Both the position numbers and the translations under genes were made by a program. Below the pieces are notes generated by a model. That model had not been told where the DNA came from. It saw only the letters and a program-made list of their open reading frames with translations, and searched no databases. DNA of 64,000 nucleotides, taken from NCBI GenBank assembly GCA_946894095.1, contig OX335650.1:1674001-1738000 (forward strand), read 5' to 3'. Position 1 is the first letter of the stretch; every line of letters begins with the position of its first letter. Below are positions 47,224-58,232 of this stretch, in pieces. The DNA comes from Incurvaria masculella (Eukaryota > Arthropoda > Insecta > Lepidoptera > Incurvariidae).

Positions 47224-47566
47224 AAGAGGTCGCAAAAAAAAGGTAATGAAAGCGTAAATGGCTGAATATGGGTTCACAGATTAGAGACCAACCCTCTGAT
47301 GCTAAATTTACAAAAAATGCTATAATTATGTGCTAATTATAATATAAAGATGCAGCAGTCTGCCTGCGCCAAGTGGTTGCGTTAGCTAGATTGGCTATTC
47401 ACTCTTGCGAAGAGATTTTTCAAAGTGCCACCTTACACAGGGAAAAGCTGAAAACATGGCATCATTCTGTGGGTAATTGGAACCAAATTTAGTTTAAAAA
47501 ACTTCACTTTTTCTCCAACCCATGATTTATGATAGCTACATGACCAAAAATGTCGTGACCTCCCGG
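47224..47566. mobile_element. Second copy of the 3142-3668 inverted-repeat family
   Basis: Landmarks 'gcgtaaatggctga', 'gggttcacag', 'agagaccaaccctctgatgc' and 'ccaagtggttgcgtta' match the first copy. The right end is 'tgtcgtgacctcccgg'. The copy is rearranged, with the two arm segments closer together than in the first copy. Confidence 0.6.
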
Positions 47567-47823
47567 AATACCAGAACGACGTTTGCCGGGTCAGCTATTA
47601 GATTATATTATACTCTACTCTCTGTACACCCGACATAGCTGTTAAGTTGACGAAGGCGTTTACACCCGAAATAAATACTCAATATGTATAATGATTAGGT
47701 TATTAAGTTAAGTAATTTATTTATTAATTAAGACTGTTCACATTGTGGGTTGTTGTTTCCTCGTAGTCCTTAGTTCTTAGCTCCAGACCGTTCTACCAAT
47801 GTAAGTTTGGCAGTAGCATTTAG

Positions 47824-48146
47824 GGGGGGAACGGCATAACGTATAATATGCAGATCGTATAATGTCATATTTTAACAAAATTTTAAAACCATGCACAACG
47901 TATAATCGGCAGAACGTATAATCTTATACGTAGTGCATGAAGAAGTCCAAAAAATTAAATTACTTATTTCTCCATGCATAACGTATAATAGTCACAACGT
48001 ATAATGTTATGATCTTTATTTAACAAAAAAAGAAAACCATGCATATCATATAATGCAAAAATATTTCATACGATAAGCGCCCTTATTCATATAGATTTAA
48101 AGATTATACTCGCACGCGACTTTTCGACCGTCTCAATTTTGTGAGC
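47824..48146 (-). mobile_element. MITE with ACAACGTATAAT boxes, copy 2 (half element)
   Basis: This is the inverted equivalent of 46495-46805, starting GGGGGGAACGGCATAACGT and ending near 'cgcgacttttcgaccgtctc'. It carries about eight of the boxes. The left half of the family is absent. Confidence 0.65.
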
Positions 48147-48448
48147 GCGATATTATTCTGTCAGAGTATTGTGCGAATAGCCCATAGTGGTATGAATGAA
48201 ACCATAAGTGAAAGAGTTCCTTATTAAGCATAGTAACAAGACCGAAATTGCTGCGACGATCTTATTCAATGTTGCATAATTATTGACACGTTTTGAATGC
48301 CCTTCATTTGACAGCCGAAACAAAGCAACCATCAAAGAATATAAAGAACTTAGCGGTTGTTGTTTACATCTTGAGATTGTTTGTCAAGTGCATTATTTAG
48401 AAAACGTCGGAAATATCCCTGTTAGCAATCCTTTTTTCTTTATCAGTC

Positions 48449-48636
48449 ATGAGTGAACGGTTAAACTTGAATACGCGTCCTATCACCGGACTAACCATAA
48501 AAAATGCGATAGTATACGGACATAATCCGCGTATTAAAGGTAGGCTGCCCACTCTGAACGCTGCTGTTTCACAGCCAATTATTTTCCTCAGGGCTTCAGG
48601 TTTAACTAAAAGCGATAACATCTCCAAAGCAAAAAG
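48449..48636 (+). CDS. Candidate first coding exon, unrecognised
   Basis: An ATG at 48449 opens 62 codons, beginning 'MSERLNLNTRPITGLTIKN' and reaching 'FLRASGLTKSDNISKAK'. It then meets a good splice donor, AAAAAG|GTATGAG, at 48636/48637. The composition is unlike the AT-rich translations around it, and the region does not match any repeat in the window. I recognise no family and no acceptor or second exon could be paired. Chance or a decayed gene remains possible. Confidence 0.25.
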
Positions 48637-48773
48637 GTATGAGTTTTATTTATTATAAATACCTATAGTTACGTTCTTATCGTAGCTTCAGATTGAGTGT
48701 GAAACATTGAAACTTATTGATCTCAAACCCGGAAATCATTTTAGCATTGCTGTATTTCAAACCTCAGGTGATC

Positions 48774-48839
48774 TCAAGTGCCTAGCAGTTTGACTACATA
48801 CCCACTCACTGGTCTGAACACCAACTGCTAGGCATTTGA
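48774..48839. repeat. 66-bp hairpin with pre-miRNA-like shape
   Basis: tcaagtgcctagcagtt (48774-48790) pairs with aactgctaggcatttga (48823-48839) at 16 of 17 positions around a 32-base loop. The length and loop fit an insect pre-miRNA, but the stem is short and no expression evidence is available. Confidence 0.4.
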
Positions 48840-49732
48840 AAACCTACTTTCTAGTTCATTGTTACCAAAGACTTGATTTAATTTAATAACTGCCCGGAAT
48901 ATAAAACAGTTTTAAGTGTAGATTGGTACTTAAAATACAAATAAAAACTCCGTCCCACTCATCACGCAGGAGCGGGAACAAATAAAATAATGGTACTGTG
49001 TGGGTTCCGCCACATAAAAATAATACCGTGGACCCGCATTTATGCTTACGGTATTCATCGTTCATGGTTCAGATCCCACATTAAACTCTATATTAAATGT
49101 TTTTCTTTACGCTTACTTTCTCCATACTTAAAGTCAAATGTGTTGGTTTCATAGCCATTTAAAAATATTGCCTTGAATAGTCTTATTTATAGAAGACGCA
49201 TTCTCTGTAAATGAAACATAACCTAACAGTTTCATGTCAGGCCCGCATTTCAGTTTTCATCATTCAAAATTCCGAAATGAACTAATCACCCTCTCACTGT
49301 CCATCCAGTTAGTCGCTAGGAAGGTGATTACTAGGAAACCCTATTTAATGTAAAGTTAAATATGAGCACAGCAATTTTTATTTCCATATCGGCCAGCTCA
49401 AGGAAAACTGATATTTAGCTAGTGTTTGGGCTGCCTGCTTGGTAAGCACGAAGGTAGCAAAGAGCAATAAATTGTATTTTGGCTAATGACAGTTCTGTGC
49501 ACCTTCCTGGTTCGATTTCGCTTACCAAAAAATCGGTTCACAATGAATCTTTTCTGCTAAACCCATGCTCAAGCTTGGAATCCAACATCAAATTGCTTAC
49601 AAATGTAGAACTTTGTGTATATGTTGTAAGGCAATGTGTATACTCCTGCCAGGATTTCTATACAATATCTAGTTAATGAAATAAATAAAGAACGTTTGGA
49701 CCATCCCTCCATTAACACCCATACTTTACCTA

Positions 49733-50092
49733 GGTATTGTGCAAAAAGCCTAGGGATTGTATAGAATACCTATGGAACCACCGCCAATGCATGCAATACG
49801 GTGTCAGGCAACAACCTCAGACTCCCTTAGATGTTATAAATTAGTAAAGTATCTAACCTAACTTAAAACAAAAATGCTAGCTATCTACCTATAAATTCGT
49901 TTTGTTTAGGTAACTACCAACGCGTTCACTGCCCCGCCCCGCAAGTTATTACCTTCCTTGCCCTCATCTAATATACACATTTCCTGGCGTGCATTTGGTA
50001 TTGTATATCATGCCTAGGTAATGTGTTATTTCAAACATTACCTTAATGTTTTAGGCATTGTATATAATGCTTAGGTATTCTATAAAATACCA
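49733..50092. repeat. Cluster of GGTATTGTATA palindromes
   Basis: Four related, imperfectly palindromic motifs occur: gggattgtatagaatacc (about 49753), ggtattgtatatcatgcc (about 49999), aggcattgtatataatgc (about 50054) and ggtattctataaaatacc (about 50074). Three are accompanied by a CCTAGG-like flank. Confidence 0.5.
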
Positions 50093-50284
50093 GATACACA
50101 TTGTCGGTAACATATATTTTGGTTTTTTCTTTCTTTGCCTGATAACAGCTATTAGAAGTTTTGGTAATTGTGCAACGTCAGTGATGTTAACCATTTCTCT
50201 CTATCCTTTCTGATATTTGGGCTGTGCACCATCAGAACCGAGTGTGACCGCATTGTCTGAACAATGCCATAATAATAATAATAA

Positions 50285-50560
50285 TGTTCTTAACCTTTTT
50301 GTAGTCATGGACCCCTTGCGGAATTAAAAAATTGTTACGAACCCCTTCCAACTCACTCAAAGGTAAAGAAAACAAGGCATTTTGAAAAAAAAAATGTTTT
50401 ATTTATTAACATTGAAAAAGGAAATATACGTAAAAAAAATTTTGATCACACCAGTATTTATTTTCATCATATGAAACATGCACCCTCAGCTCAGATGCCA
50501 CAGACCTCCAGCAGTGATGCCACGGACCCCCAAGGGATCCATGGACCCCAGGTTAAGAAC
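50285..50560. mobile_element. hAT-like MITE, about 276 bp
   Basis: The ends are inverted: GTTCTTAACC at the left and GGTTAAGAAC at the right, with further inner matches around 'catggacccc' / 'ggatccatgg'. This terminal motif is familiar from hAT-type nonautonomous elements. I could not confirm an 8-bp target duplication. It is noncoding. Confidence 0.55.
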
Positions 50561-51011
50561 TGCATTAAACCATGAAAAGCACCCCATAGCGCCTGAGCAT
50601 GGGTTAAAGGCCTAGGCTGTGCACCTGGATTAATTGGATTAATATTCTAGTTTAATAGAAATGTGATTTTTGGTACAAACTAATTCATTCAAAGTGTTTT
50701 TGTGGTGAGGTCTATCCCGCTCAGATTAATACTTACTGAATTAGGTATCTAATGAAGGATAATGGAGCCATCCATGCACTGTATTAACATTAACTTATTC
50801 TATGGTATTAACATGAGTATTAATATGGTTGTTACAGATTCTACCAAAAAAGTTGGGATGCCAGCATTCACGAAACACTTGTCTCCATGATTTGACGAAC
50901 TAAATTAGTTATGAGAGTGGTTAAATGTACTTAGGTATACCTAATAATACACCATGTAAAAAGGACGAGGCCGTGATTTACTCCTAACTGAGCATTCGAA
51001 TTACATAAGAA

Positions 51012-51410
51012 TGAGCGGCTCGTAGCCTAGTGGCGCGGGACTTGCCTAGCAAACCAAAGGTCTGGGTTCAAATCCTAGCATGCCCCACTTTCTTTCTCAT
51101 TCTGAGTTGGATAAATGCATTTCGTCACGAATTCGAGCTGTTCCATGGTTCGGAACCCGTGTAAAACTGTAAGTCCCCTTCCCCTACTAGGTGGTTGGGT
51201 TTAAGCCCGCCCGGCTTGGTACCATCGCATTTGATGAAAAGATGATTGAAGCGGCAATGAAAAATTTACTGTGTTCTCCAACCAGTCCAATGTAGCCGTG
51301 CTCTTAAAGGGAAGGTCCTGGCATGGCACCTAATTCCTTGGGGAATGTGGTATATTGGGCCAATATCATAACGGTAGTTTTGTGGTATTAGCCATCCATG
51401 TCAGGTTAAA
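51012..51410 (+). repeat. tRNA-SINE family 1, full-length copy
   Basis: It begins atgagcggctcgtagcctag, with an A-box (TAGCCTAGTGG) and a perfect B-box (GGTTCAAATCC). The body runs in standard order through 'gtcacgaattcgagctg' and 'ggaaggtcctggcatggcac' to an A-rich end at about 51406-51412. It is among the best-preserved copies. Confidence 0.85.
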
Positions 51411-53827
51411 AAAATAAATGTAACACATGTACAAAGGAAAATCTGAGTAACTTGACGTACGGTTTAATCCCTCCGCTGTTCCTTCTCCTTTCTATACTTT
51501 CCTGGACATTTTTTCAGTGAAAATAACCATTTTAAAATATGTTCGAATGCAAACCTCTAGCAGCTCTGAAAGGTTTGCAGCCAACTATAAACAGGTTGTA
51601 AAAAGCATGTGTTTATTGCAATAAACATTGTAAGCATTGAAATAAAACAATGATATTTTGCTTTTATTATTTATTATCGATGCACTGAAATATATATATG
51701 TACTAATGATATAATAAATCTAAAGAGTTTATTTTTTAAATGCGCTATTCTTGGAAATACCAATCTGATTAGAAGAAAAATGCAACGCATTAATCGGGGG
51801 TCAGGGTAACATTGAACCAGGCTCCGCAAGGGTGATTGAACAAAACTGATCCGAGCGAGCCCGAAACCTCGAATTGTTATAAATAAGAGTGGTTTAAAAG
51901 CAGTTTGTTCCATAGAGTTAGCGGCCTTTATAACGTGGTAGCACAAATTCAATTACAAAAAAAAAATACACAGCTCATCCACTTCAAAATATTACTTAAG
52001 GTCCACTAAAACTATCCCCGATACCCAGCTATTTCTTAAGAACGGAGAACTAGTACAATGAGCCACTTTAATTTTGTTGCATTTCCAGGTTTCAACTAGA
52101 AGAAACATGATACTATTTAAATTTCTACTTTTCAACCACATTGAAGTCATTAGTGCTGGAAAATTATTATGTATACTACATTAGAGATATCAGATTAATC
52201 CTACTAATATTATCAATTACAGCAAACACACCTTGTTTGCTGGTTTGTCACTCTTTAGAGTAGCAATGTATCAAAGGAACAGTGATTTTTTGTAAAGATT
52301 GTTGATAGGCTGAATAGTGACATAGGCTTAATACTTTTCATAATAAAAACTTTTCGATATGGTCCCGCCGGAGCCGGTTATTGCTATGGTGTACAATCAT
52401 TACATCACATCGAAACATGTAAATATTACATTACAATGCAGGGTTTATGCTTGCCATTTGGCAACAATTTAACTAGTGGATAAACACACAAATCCATAAA
52501 TATGATGGATTAATATGAAAAATAACTAATATGAATAATAAAAACAACAATATTTCAATGTTAAGCTCTTAGCAGATCCATATTTTGTTCTATCCATCCA
52601 GCAATCTTCAAAAGTTGGTCGAGTATCAATAAGCAGCCGTAACAAATATCTTTCGTGTTGGAGCAGCCTCGGTGCGGAAGAGTTCGCGTTGGCCTTCAGT
52701 GAAGCTCGCGCGCCGACACTTTACTGGAGGACGACCGCCGTCACGAGAGCTCTCAGTCCCTAGTAATGTAATGATAGGACTAGGGACCTAGGACTGTAAT
52801 GTGATGTTTTAGAGCGCAGCGCCTGCCTGGCATCTCCGCCGCCAGGTCAGCGATCACTTAAGCTTGTTACCTGCCGAGAAGCTCGGGCAACAAGGGTTAG
52901 CATAGCACGACCATATGATCCAGAATAGCTGCATCGTCGTCTCCGATCCACAAAAGACCAACAACAACAAACAAATTATTTGTGTAAAAAAACATGAAAA
53001 AGAGCTGTGAGCTGTCAGTTCAGACGGCTGTCATTATCTTGGTTTTTTATGTAACTTTTATCCATACGGAAAGGCAAAACCTCTCGCTATACAGCCTTTT
53101 CATTCGTAATATGAAGTGTAGGTACATGTTTTCTATTGGATCTTGTATGTAACTAAATATGGATTCAAATATGTTCTTCATTCTTGCGGAATTAGTTCTC
53201 CTACGTTGTCTGTCGCGTCACAGAATAACCAATGATTACATGTGTCCGGAACTGTGGCTGCGTTCGGGCAAAGTGCTCCGAGCCATTCTGTGCAAGGAGC
53301 AATAAATAGCGTTTTTGCTAACAGAATGACAGCATATCTACTCAGGAAAGCGAAAATTAGAATAATTAGAACGAGACAATACTAGGGTGTATATTGGCTG
53401 TCATTTCATAACTTCGAAAGCGTTGTGACTCACCGAGGACTCACAGGTGAACATCTCATGACTACAGTTCCCAGTTCCATGTACCTACCTCCTCAGCCGT
53501 TTTCGCTGACCAAGAACGGTTCAGAAACGCTCGGAATCACTCCTTTTTACTCACTTAAACTACGATTCCACAGCTCAAAATGTACAAAAAATTCGTAAAA
53601 CTGACAGTTTGTATTCTAATTGCAATCGCAGCTGCAAGTTGCAAAATTTCCGTGCTTGCACTGCGGGCTGGCTTGCGGGATCACTGACTTTCAGAATGAC
53701 GTCACCGTGCTATTCCCAACTCATGCGCGCGTTCAAAATTACGTGCAATTTCAACTGCTTGTATTTACAAATCACCAAACTAAATCAAAAATAATGTTTC
53801 CTTATAATTATGCCTTGGGTTTACAAC
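51411..53827. other. Unassigned sequence
   Basis: No gene is supported. The moderately GC-rich region at about 52660-52960 is not assigned to any repeat in the window. An ATG at 53581 opens a 35-codon frame with a signal-peptide-like start ('MYKKFVKLTVCILIAIAAAS') that soon stops; a second frame overlaps it (53620-53910) and ends inside the MITE at 53828-53998. I do not call a gene from this. Confidence 0.4.
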
Positions 53828-53998
53828 GCGATTCAAATAAGAATGGGACGGAGCTCGTGACTAACTTCACTCGAATTCGCGAGGGAAAGTACGCGGCAAC
53901 ACCGCGGTAAAGTACTGAAGTTTGTGAAGTGAAGTGAGGGCTTTAGCAGTTTGACATTGAAAATGGTGGTGATATTTTCCTATTCTTATTTGAATCGC
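53828..53998. mobile_element. 171-bp MITE with GCGATTCAAATAAGAAT ends
   Basis: The left end gcgattcaaataagaatggg and the right end (complement of tcctattcttatttgaatcgc) agree at 20 of 21 positions. The interior is noncoding. Confidence 0.65.
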
Positions 53999-54208
53999 AT
54001 TGTACAAAGGTTTTAAACAATAATCACAAACTTGTGTTCTTCTCTATTAGAACACAAACACCATATTCAGAGTGGGCGGACAAACTTTAATACGCGGATT
54101 ACGTCCGGTCTAAGTCGCAATTTGGATGGTTGGTTTTTTGGATTTTTTTACAGATTACTCTATATACGACTGAAAGTCTATGGACTAGTCATTAATACAC
54201 ACCCTGCA

Positions 54209-54652
54209 TTCCGAATTGCGTACATTGCAAATACCGCAGAGAAAGCGAATACAATGAATATTTGGTGTTCCGAATTGCACGTTATCAAATCGGAACGAAT
54301 TTGAGCAGACATATCTGTCAGAGCTACCTCATAATGCCTTGTAAGTCTCGAGAGTGGTTATTTCAGGCCTAGAATTGTCTAACTGGACTAATAAACGGCG
54401 AAAGGCCATCGTTATTTCAGAATACAAGTGCATACTATCAGATAAACACGCTTAATGACAGCTCGATGACAACCATTTGACAGCGTACGCGGTGCACATT
54501 CTCTAAACCGTGAACACTTTGTACGATCTGTGTGCGGTCTATAGTCACGTCCCTAATGTCAAAATGACGTTCACGGGAGTGAATATATAAGCAATTCGGA
54601 ACGGTCGGATACGCGTACATTGTGAATTCTCCGCAATGTACGCATTTCGGAA
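54209..54652. mobile_element. Candidate 444-bp inverted-repeat element
   Basis: ttccgaattgcgtacattgc (54209-54228) and its complement (54633-54652) agree at 19 of 20 positions. Additional copies of 'ttccgaattgc' lie inside at about 54269 and, inverted, 54590. The interior has no recognisable coding. Confidence 0.5.
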
Positions 54653-55109
54653 CGCAGTGCCAGTTTCCCGAAAATGTGTACAGTTTCTTTAAGTCTGTGG
54701 TAAATGAGAACCCCGTACCACCCCTTATAGTCTGTGCCCGTACAAGGAGATGGCGTCATGATGGCGTCAGATGGCGTCCATCTTTGTGAATTGATTTCGG
54801 TTGTTCTTATTATAATGAAAATAAGTAGAAGTTTGTGTTTTGTGTCGCATTTTGTCAGCAGAGGTTTGCTAGCTTGCCTAGTGCGAGCGTTAATTCAGTT
54901 CAGTCCGGAGAATATAGTGTTTGTTCGTGCTGCGCATGGGGATTGCGAGAAAATGTCGACCAAAGGCGCTGAAGATACATAGGCCGAATACCGCGCGAGG
55001 ATCGCGCCAGGACGCCCCGCCTGAAGACCGGTCAGCGGAAACAGGCACGCCACGTGCCCAAAACGAACCCGACCGTAGAATGCTACTGGATGGACCCGTA
55101 CTTGCATGG

Positions 55110-55225
55110 TTAATACCACACATCATTTTATCGTCATTATTTAGACTACAACCTACATGAACTAGGTATCATGCCAGTTCATTCCTTTTATGACAGGGCT
55201 ACATTGAACTGTATGGAAAACAGAC
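55110..55225 (-). repeat. tRNA-SINE family 1 fragment
   Basis: It contains 'ggttaataccacacatca', 'actaggtatcatgccag' and 'ctacattgaactg' in minus-strand SINE order. The open frames at 54890-55160 overlap it partly and lack domains. Confidence 0.55.
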
Positions 55226-55341
55226 ATATTTCCTTTAATCAATTACTTTACACAATACAATACAATACAATTTCTTTAAATCATTAACGCGAGCAGGATT
55301 TTAGCACCTATGGTCAGTCCGTAAGCATCAGAAAATTTCGC

Positions 55342-55660
55342 CTCCCATACAAACGTAGTTTACTAATAATTTGAAAATCACTGTTCCAACTTACTTGAAA
55401 TTTGGTACCTAATATTAGGCTACAAATATCCATGTCTGCATGTCTTTGTTTTTTCGATAAATTTATTCTGGGTCAAACCAGAGAGAAATCAAAACTTGTA
55501 TGAAAATTTTCTTTTTGCTTTCATTTAATTCAGTTTGCATTTTTCAAAAAAACAAAACCATGCAGACACAGATATTTGTTACCTGATATTGGATATTAAA
55601 TATAAATTTAATTGGAATAGCGGTTTCCAAATGATTAGTAAACTACGTTTGTATGGGGAG
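55342..55660. mobile_element. 319-bp fully palindromic foldback element
   Basis: The terminal arms (ctcccatacaaacgtagttt at 55342 and its complement ending at 55660) match over about 46 bp with few differences. The inner parts also pair: 'caaatatccatgtctgcatg' at about 55424 with 'catgcagacacagatatttg' at about 55559. Nearly the whole element can therefore fold into one hairpin. It is noncoding. Confidence 0.75.
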
Positions 55661-55851
55661 CATAGCTTACCGGCCGTTCTTAAGAAATAAGAAGTTAATT
55701 GTGGAATCTGAACCACAAACAACTTATTCCTTTGCCGCTTCTTATGATGATATTTTCAACCTGTCGGAACCCAAATGTCACGTTTTGTGACCTTAGAAAA
55801 ATAATCTTAAACTATGTAGATTCACTTAACATATGTTTAGGTAAATGACCT

Positions 55852-56182
55852 GAGCCGGTAGTCTCAGTTGTCACCTAAATTGGCGTTTACGCCAAACCGA
55901 TCGACTGGCGTTTTCAAATGTATGGAGAAAATGAAAAGCGCGCGCGCGCAGTGGGCGTTAAGCGAACTAACATTTGCGAGTCTGAGTTGGATTTGACAGC
56001 TTACTCAACGTTGCCGTAAATACGTCGCCGTTGCCGTTTACGTAGACTCCCTGTTTTCGTACAAATTGGAAGTCTGAGTTTCACTTTGACAGCTTGAATT
56101 AGTAAAACACAGAATATCTTGTATAAACTAACTTTGGAGTTACGTAAACGCCAATTTTGGTGAGAACTGAGACTACCGGCTC
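55852..56182. mobile_element. 331-bp MITE with 40-bp inverted repeats
   Basis: The left end GAGCCGGTAGTCTCAGTT and the right end AACTGAGACTACCGGCTC are inverted and identical over 18 bp. The similarity continues to about 40 bp, to 'ggcgtttacg'. It lies about 120 bp outside the left end of the large DNA transposon. It is noncoding; the minus-strand frame at 56001-56294 is incidental. Confidence 0.8.
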
Positions 56183-56656
56183 TGAAACCTGATATCTTAA
56201 GGTTCTTGAAAGGTTGGTTATAACTGAAATTGGGTCGGTGAATACAAATTTGTTCAAAATCACGCATTGATACATCTTGGTAGTTTTTGAACAAAAAAAT
56301 ATGTGGGTCGTTCTTCGGTATTTCAGTTCAGATAAGATTTTTTTTTCGCAATTTTTTTTTAAATTTAAGTGTTGATATCAATTACATGTGTTCTTAACAA
56401 CAAAATGTGTATGTTTCAAAACCGGGCCAGATAGTTTGCATATTTTGCACATTTTATGGATGCCAGAGGAAAATAGTGCGCAGAGGAGTGACAAAGTGAC
56501 AGAGTAGTGACAATTTGGCCAGAGGAGTGACTTTGGTCTTTAATAATAGTTTAAAATAGTTAAATTTGACAACATATTGTTTTAAAAAACGTTTACTAGC
56601 AGTGAAATTATCAATTTTCCGAAACTAAATTACAATTTTTGTTAGTTAAAATAAAT

Positions 56657-56963
56657 AAAAAACCGGCCAAGTGCGAGTTGGACTCGCACACGAAGGGTTC
56701 CGTACCATCGCACAAGATTTACAAAATAAAACACGTTTTTTGTATGGGGCCCCCCTTTAATTATAATTATTTTATAATGTTACCTATTTGTTGTTATAGC
56801 GGCAAAATACATACATAACCTGTGAACATTTCAGCATCCTACCTGTTGCGGTTCATGAGATACAGCCCTGTGACAGACGGACGGACAGACGGACGGACGG
56901 ACGGACAGCGGAGGCTTAGCAATAGGGTTCCGTTTTCAACCTTTGGGTACGGAACCCTAAAAA
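56657..56963 (-). repeat. Dispersed repeat with (CGGA)n array, copy B
   Basis: An inverted copy of the repeat at 42306-42707. It starts 'aaaaaccggccaagtgcgag', contains a short CGGA array (56877-56908) and ends 'gggtacggaaccctaaaaa'. It lies within the left arm of the large DNA transposon. Confidence 0.8.
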
Positions 56964-57629
56964 TGACAATTTCTGTCATGGAACCAAAACAATACGACAA
57001 ATTCTAGCATAAAACAAAATTATAAAAACAATTTATGTTATGAAACTAAATCAAAATGACAAATTCTGGCAAGACACTAATCACAATCAGGAACACAAGT
57101 GGTATATTATCATTTCTGTGTTAAAATTACATTCATTGCTCGAAAATATCAACCGATTTCTTAAACTTTAGAAACACTCTCTCGCCGCTGACTACTAGAC
57201 TAGCCCTTAATTTATCCCGTGACTTAAAATCACACATTTTATCTATATGGGTCCATTGGACCCATACATTTACAAATTACTGTAAAATAAAACCAATACA
57301 TTTTGAAAGAGAAATTTTAATGTAGTAATTATAATAACATTACGCTTTACAAGAACGAAAATAATTACAAAGTTATCAAAAACAGTAACAACTCTATTTG
57401 GGTCACAACAAAACATTACGAAAAATGTACTCCTCTGCATAGCCTTTTCTTCAAGACTGAATTTAACATACAAAAAACTAAGATATCGTACTTATCTCAA
57501 AAATCTAAAAAGAGGACGAACATTCCAATATAAAACTAAAACAATAATAAGAAAATCTTCTCCGGGTAAAATTCATGCAGGAGGTGAAGATTCCTAATTA
57601 TTTTACTCCATAAAGCACATCTTGCAAAC

Positions 57630-57940
57630 GTTTTTAGGGTTCCGTACCCAAAGGGTGAAAACGGAACACTATTACTAAGCCTCCGCAGTCCGTCCGTCCG
57701 TCCGTTCGTACTCCCGTCTGTCCGTCTGTCCGTCCGTCAATCCGTTCGTCCGTTCGTCACAGGACTGTATCTCATCAACCGTAATAGGTAGGCAGCTGAA
57801 ATTTTCACAGAGTATGTATTTGTTTTGCTGCTATAATAATAAATATTACAATAAAATTTAAAAAAATATTAAAAGTAATTAAAAAAACGTGACTTTTTGA
57901 GCCTTCGTGTGCGAGTCCGACTCGCACTTGGCCGGTTTTT
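57630..57940 (+). repeat. Dispersed repeat with (TCCG)n array, copy C
   Basis: It starts 'tttttagggttccgtaccca', has a short, degraded TCCG array (about 57686-57756) and ends 'cgcacttggccggttttt'. It abuts the piggyBac-like coding remnant and so is a third layer of insertion (repeat in piggyBac-like relic in DNA transposon). Confidence 0.8.
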
Positions 57941-57960
57941 GAACAATTCAAGCACACTGG

Positions 57961-58232
57961 CTACCTGCATTTAGAGCAAAGGGTTGATGATGAATCGTGA
58001 GAGTCACCCGAACATCCTGATTCAGTATCGTTATAACTTGGTATGTAGTCACTGTCATCTAAATCAGAAAATCGTCGTCTCGAAATGTGTTCCTTACTTC
58101 TTGTTCGGGCAGTGTGTGGTTTTCTTCAGGAACGTCCAATTTCTCAATTTCTTCAAGCCACTTATCGATTACACTTGGTACATTCGAATCATACACCCTT
58201 ACTATACTAGTTCCAGGTAGGTTGGCGTCCAT
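57961..58232 (-). pseudogene. piggyBac-like transposase N-terminal fragment
   Basis: An ATG at 58232 opens 'MDANLPGTSIVRVYDSNVPS' and 'DKWLEEIEKLDVPEENHTLP'. After a frame change near 58085 it continues 'RRRFSDLDDSDYIPSYND' and ends 'STLCSKCR' at a TAG near 57961. Acidic and serine-rich N-termini of the 'FSDxDDSDY' kind are usual in piggyBac-type transposases; the catalytic DDD region is missing. The last cysteine-containing residues could be a fused remnant of the C-terminal zinc-binding end. The family call rests on N-terminal style plus the TTAA ends. Confidence 0.5.

Larger units (their letters stand above)
48660..50284. other. Unassigned sequence with a hairpin and a palindrome cluster
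   Basis: This stretch contains the hairpin at 48774-48839 and the palindrome cluster at 49733-50092, listed separately. No coding region is supported; the frame at 49479-49676 has no domain. Confidence 0.45.

Noticed and set aside
53581..53910. Possible small secreted protein (signal-peptide-like start at 53581)
   Set aside because: The frame stops after 35 codons, the overlapping longer frame has no ATG at the right place, and its C-terminal part lies in a MITE.
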